From NCBI GenBank assembly GCA_003670825.1, contig QWQL01000200.1:1-10087 (forward strand): a DNA stretch of 10,087 nucleotides, given 5' to 3'. The DNA is from Planctomycetota bacterium. Lineage in GTDB: Bacteria > Planctomycetota > Planctomycetia > Pirellulales > UBA1268. Shown here one piece after another: positions 7,672 through 10,087 of this stretch. Position numbers and translations under genes: made by a program. Each line of letters starts with the position of its first letter. Position 1 is the stretch's first letter. The notes beneath the pieces were generated by a model. The model had not been told where the DNA came from, did no database searches, and saw nothing but the letters and a program-made list of their open reading frames with translations.

Positions 7672-7683
7672 GTGAGCCCTCAC
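7672..7683. promoter_or_regulatory. Palindrome GTGAG-CC-CTCAC, possible operator
   Basis: A perfect 5-bp inverted repeat with a 2-bp centre sits 3 bp upstream of the predicted -10 box of the AsmA-like gene and covers the mobA stop codon. The loop is too short for an RNA hairpin, so if functional it would be a dimeric protein-binding site. Short palindromes are common, hence low confidence. Confidence 0.2.
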
Positions 7684-8345
7684 GGCCGCGAAGCCGGGAT
7701 TCCGCGAGATTCCAGCCGCGCGAGGTCTGCCGGGAGATCGATGTCGAGAAATGAGTCGAGCCCCGGATCGATGTCGGCCAGTTCGGCGGCTGTCACCAGC
7801 TGCACGCTGTCGGGCTCGTCAGCGACCAGCGCCTCGAGCACGGCCCGCAGGCCTCGGCCCTGCAGCACCATCGACTCGACCAGCGCAGACAGGTCGCAGG
7901 CCATCACCGAGACGAGCACCTGAGGGTGGCTATCGATGATCGGAACCACGAATCGCCGCGCCGTGGAGCGAGCCAGGTCGACCAGCCGCCGCACCACGTC
8001 AGCCCGCAGGAGCGGCACGTCGCAGGAGGTGACCACCGCCCAGCGGGGCGGCGTGGGGCCGGCGCCGACGTGCCGCAGGCCGTCCCGCAATCCGGCCAAG
8101 GGCCCTGCGGCCGCGTTCGTATCCCGAACGATCTCGACGGTCCCGGGGAGCTCCGGCACGGGCTGCCCCGCCGCCGCCACGACGACCACCCGCGGCACCA
8201 CCGCCCCCACCGCGCGGCAGACCCTCGCCAGGCAGGTTTCCCCGCCGACGATCACCGCCGCCTTGCCGGCTGGACCCGGCGCGCGATCCCCGAGCCGTGT
8301 CGACCGCCCTCCGGCGAGCACGATGCCCACGGTGTCGTCGTGCAT
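7680..8345 (-). CDS. mobA: MobA-like molybdenum cofactor guanylyltransferase (NTP transferase domain)
   Basis: A 221-residue single-domain nucleotidyltransferase, close to the usual MobA size. MobA joins GMP from GTP to molybdopterin to make the guanine dinucleotide form of the molybdenum cofactor, in the cytoplasm. The nucleotide-binding signature LAGGRSTRLG is at residues 10-19, followed by Lys28 in AGKAAV. GPLAGL lies at 81-86 and the metal-binding Asp109 in SCDVPLL. The C-terminal FLDIDLPADLARL matches the NINTPEDL-type ending of the family. The stretch between LAGGRSTRLG and Lys28 (DRAPGPAG) is several residues longer than in E. coli MobA. I chose the ATG at 8345 because GGAG precedes it by 7 nt; an in-frame ATG at 8390 has no ribosome-binding site and adds 15 non-conserved residues. 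No other molybdenum gene is visible. MocA-type cytidylyltransferase is a less likely alternative. Confidence 0.82.
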   Translation of the reverse strand: MHDDTVGIVLAGGRSTRLGDRAPGPAGKAAVIVGGETCLARVCRAVGAVVPRVVVVAAAGQPVPELPGTVEIVRDTNAAAGPLAGLRDGLRHVGAGPTPPRWAVVTSCDVPLLRADVVRRLVDLARSTARRFVVPIIDSHPQVLVSVMACDLSALVESMVLQGRGLRAVLEALVADEPDSVQLVTAAELADIDPGLDSFLDIDLPADLARLESRGIPASRP

Positions 8346-8352
8346 GGCCGGT

Positions 8353-8356
8353 CTCC
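8353..8356 (-). promoter_or_regulatory. Ribosome-binding site that fixes the mobA start
   Basis: On the - strand GGAG is followed by 7 nt and the ATG at 8345. This supports the 221-residue form of MobA over the longer frame beginning at 8390. Confidence 0.6.
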
Positions 8357-8428
8357 GATTCACAGGGTGGCTCGTGGTCGATCTCCTCATTCAGAGCGTA
8401 CCGGATGCCAGCCTGGGTCTCCGCCGAG

Positions 8429-8455
8429 TTGCCGCGTGCGGTCGATCGGTACACT
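8429..8455 (+). promoter_or_regulatory. Predicted leaderless promoter of the PatB-like gene
   Basis: TTGCCG (8429-8434) and TACACT (8450-8455) resemble -35 and -10 boxes, with a short 15-nt spacer. The -10 ends exactly 6 nt before the ATG at 8462, so the expected transcription start is the A of the start codon. No Shine-Dalgarno sequence precedes the ATG. The promoter lies within the 116-nt gap between the divergent mobA and PatB-like genes. Confidence 0.5.
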
Positions 8456-8461
8456 CGCGGC

Positions 8462-9625
8462 ATGCCCAACCCACTCGATCCGCTGTTCGCCGCCTGCCCC
8501 GACCGGCACGGCACGGGCTCCGAGAAGTGGGACCGCTATGCGGGCCGTGACCTGCTGCCAGTGTGGGTGGCCGACATGGACCTCGTGGCCCCGGCCGAGG
8601 TGCTCGCGGCCCTTCACGCCCGCGTCGACCACGGTGTCTTCGGCTACACGCACGAGCCGCCGGAGTTCTGCACATCGCTCGCCGCACATCTCGAACGGCG
8701 GCACGGCTGGCAGGTCGACCCGCAGCGAATCGTGGCCACGCCGGGCGTCGTGACGGGGCTGGCACTCACGGCACGGCTGCTGGCAGACCCCGACGCCGAG
8801 ATCCTCACCTTCACGCCGGTCTATCCCCCATTTCTCTCGCTGCCACCACTGGCACAGCGGCGGTGCGTCCGTGTGCCGCTGCTCCAACAGCCGACGACAT
8901 GGGCCGTCGATTGGGCGGCGCTGGAAGCGGCCGTCTCCCCGCGATCAAAACTCCTCTGGCTCTGTCATCCACACAACCCCACCGGCACGGTGTTTCGCCA
9001 CGCCGATCTGCTACGGCTCGCGGAGTTCGCGATGGCCCACGGGATCACCGTGGTGAGCGACGAGATCTGGTCGGACCTGCTGCTCGACGAGGAGCACGGC
9101 GGCCCGAGGCACGTGCCCTTCGCCAGCCTCGACCACCCCGCCGCTCGGGACGCCGTCACGCTGGTGGCGGCGTCGAAGACCTGGAACCTCGCGGGGCTGG
9201 GCTGCGCCGCCGCGATCCTGCCCACGGCCGAGATGCGGCACCGCTGGCGGATCGCGGGAGGGGGGCTGGTGCCGATGGTGAATCCGCTGGGCTATGCGGC
9301 ATCGATCGCCGCCTGGACCCGAGGCGAAGGGTGGCGGCGACGGTTGGTCGACCTGCTCCGCCACCACCGCGGGCTCGTCGCCGCAGCAGTCGACGCGGTG
9401 CCGGGGCTGGCATGCGTTCCCGCCGACGCGACCTACCTGGCCTGGATCGACTGCCGTGGCACGGGCGTCGACGATCCGCAGGCGGCCTGCGAGGCGGCGG
9501 GGCTCGGCCCTTCTGACGGCCGGGAGTTTGCCGCGCCGGGGTTCATCCGCATCAACACCGCCTGCCCGACCGAGCGGCTCGAGGAAGCCCTCCGCCGCCT
9601 GCGACGGGCCTTCCCACGAGGCTAA
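8462..9625 (+). CDS. PatB/MalY-type PLP-dependent C-S lyase (putative cystathionine beta-lyase)
   Basis: A 387-residue fold-type I aminotransferase-family enzyme, the normal length for PatB/MalY proteins. These cleave the C-S bond of cystathionine or cysteine conjugates to give pyruvate, ammonia and a thiol, and some also act as aminotransferases. The N-terminus has DRHGTGSEKWDRY and LPVWVADMDL, the family signature. PLP contacts visible are Asn172 in CHPHNPTG, Asp200 in VSDEIWSDLL and Schiff-base Lys239 in AASKTWNLAG; substrate-carboxylate Arg363 is in FIRINTACP. The frame is open upstream to 8297, but family alignment starts at about residue 5 of the chosen form, and the -10-like TACACT box lies just before 8462. 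A cytoplasmic role in methionine/cysteine metabolism is likely; the exact substrate cannot be read from sequence. It is divergent from mobA and convergent with the aldehyde dehydrogenase gene. Confidence 0.9.
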   Translation: MPNPLDPLFAACPDRHGTGSEKWDRYAGRDLLPVWVADMDLVAPAEVLAALHARVDHGVFGYTHEPPEFCTSLAAHLERRHGWQVDPQRIVATPGVVTGLALTARLLADPDAEILTFTPVYPPFLSLPPLAQRRCVRVPLLQQPTTWAVDWAALEAAVSPRSKLLWLCHPHNPTGTVFRHADLLRLAEFAMAHGITVVSDEIWSDLLLDEEHGGPRHVPFASLDHPAARDAVTLVAASKTWNLAGLGCAAAILPTAEMRHRWRIAGGGLVPMVNPLGYAASIAAWTRGEGWRRRLVDLLRHHRGLVAAAVDAVPGLACVPADATYLAWIDCRGTGVDDPQAACEAAGLGPSDGREFAAPGFIRINTACPTERLEEALRRLRRAFPRG

Positions 9626-9631
9626 CGGCGG

Positions 9632-10087
9632 TCAGCCGCGGGTCCAGGCGTGGTCGACATACCTCCACGGCCGGCCCGGCGGCGGCGGGTCGCGAACGAT
9701 CTCGGGCAGCCGCGATTCCGTCCAGCCGTCGAAGCAGACCCGCCGGGCGAACCGCAGGATCGTCCACGGAAATCCGACTGCCGAAAAGAATGGCGGCCCC
9801 GCCGATGGCCACGGGCCGCCGTGTTGCATCGAAGGCACGACGCCGAGTCCCGTCGGCATGCGATTCTCGACGATCCGCCCGGCGCGCTCGATGAGCAGCG
9901 GCACAAGATCAGTAAAGTCGGCGTCGTCGCGGCCATCCCGCGCGGCGTAGAGGCTGGCGCCGAGTGACCCATGCACGCAGGCGACGGCGGCGTGCAGTTC
10001 GTGAAGCGAGTCGCAGGCCACGACCACCGTCGCGTTGCCGAACGCCTCCACCATGACCGCCTCGGGTCGCGCAATCAGGTCGCGGCC
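9632..10087 (-). CDS. Aldehyde dehydrogenase, ketoglutarate-semialdehyde type, C-terminal part (5' end outside window)
   Basis: About 151 C-terminal residues of an NAD(P)-dependent aldehyde dehydrogenase; the frame is open to the right edge, so the ATG at 10054 is internal. The order VEAFGNATVVV (the EExFGP region), then ERAGRIVENRMPTGLGVV, then MQHGGPWPS, then RFARRVCFDGW and a closing WRYVDHAWTRG matches the C-terminus of the ketoglutarate semialdehyde dehydrogenase (2,5-dioxovalerate dehydrogenase) group. In that group the corresponding blocks read like NGxPTGVEV, HGGPYPA and RPVCYQ. These enzymes oxidise 2-oxoglutarate semialdehyde to 2-oxoglutarate at the end of pentose, uronate/aldarate or hydroxyproline breakdown. 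The catalytic Cys and Glu and the nucleotide-binding fold lie outside the window. The usual Pro of EExFGP is Asn here. Substrate assignment is inferred from family resemblance only. Confidence 0.82.
   Translation of the reverse strand, partial: GRDLIARPEAVMVEAFGNATVVVACDSLHELHAAVACVHGSLGASLYAARDGRDDADFTDLVPLLIERAGRIVENRMPTGLGVVPSMQHGGPWPSAGPPFFSAVGFPWTILRFARRVCFDGWTESRLPEIVRDPPPPGRPWRYVDHAWTRG

Noticed and set aside
8346..8390. Longer mobA form starting at 8390
   Set aside because: No Shine-Dalgarno sequence precedes it and the 15 extra residues do not belong to the family. The ATG at 8345 has GGAG at good spacing directly before the nucleotide-binding motif.
8297..8461. Longer PatB-like form starting at 8297 or at the in-frame ATG at 8405
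   Set aside because: The extension overlaps mobA on the other strand, has no homology-like content and would run through the predicted promoter. Family similarity begins just after 8462.
1..10087. CRISPR array, tRNA/rRNA gene, transposase, toxin-antitoxin or phage-defence genes
   Set aside because: I looked on both strands and saw no regularly spaced repeats, no tRNA-like cloverleaf ends, and no relevant protein motifs.

Overview
The window looks like a chromosomal segment of a high-GC planctomycete, most likely Pirellulales-like. The main evidence is the left-edge pair: the C-terminal part of a PSD1/DUF1553 protein followed 15 nt later by a Tat-exported DUF1501 protein. This tandem is a hallmark of Planctomycetota and is expanded in many of their genomes. 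Every gene shows strong G/C bias at third codon positions, so nearly every true gene is shadowed by long spurious open frames on the other strand.

Layout, left to right. (1) About 1-2555, + strand: DUF1553 C-terminal part and DUF1501 gene, a likely two-gene operon. (2) 2556-2782: a 227-nt gap with no supported gene. It holds short repeats, including a 9-bp direct repeat bracketing 149 nt, and could be a small dispersed element. (3) 2783-3742, + strand: a secreted beta-propeller protein of unknown function. (4) 3765-7655, - strand: a 1296-residue AsmA/TamB-like envelope protein with an N-terminal signal anchor. It converges on the propeller gene, and a perfect 8-bp hairpin lies at the junction. 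(5) 7680-8345, - strand: a MobA-like molybdenum cofactor guanylyltransferase, 24 nt upstream of the AsmA-like gene and co-directional with it. (6) 8462-9625, + strand: a PatB/MalY-type PLP-dependent C-S lyase/aminotransferase, divergent from mobA. (7) 9632-10087, - strand: the C-terminal part of an aldehyde dehydrogenase of the ketoglutarate-semialdehyde type, running off the right edge and convergent with the PatB gene with only 6 nt between stop codons.

The genes do not form one obvious pathway: a planctomycete surface/degradation pair, an envelope lipid-transport-type protein, a molybdenum cofactor enzyme, a sulfur amino acid enzyme and a sugar-acid catabolic enzyme sit side by side. I found no CRISPR array, tRNA, rRNA, transposase, toxin-antitoxin pair or defence system, and I see no undescribed multi-gene system.

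The most interesting direct signal is regulatory. Two genes on opposite strands (AsmA-like and PatB-like) have no Shine-Dalgarno sequence. Instead each has a TAYACT hexamer ending 6-7 nt before the ATG, which places the expected transcription start at or one base before the start codon. This predicts leaderless mRNAs. The neighbouring DUF1501 and mobA genes do have a GGAG ribosome-binding site.
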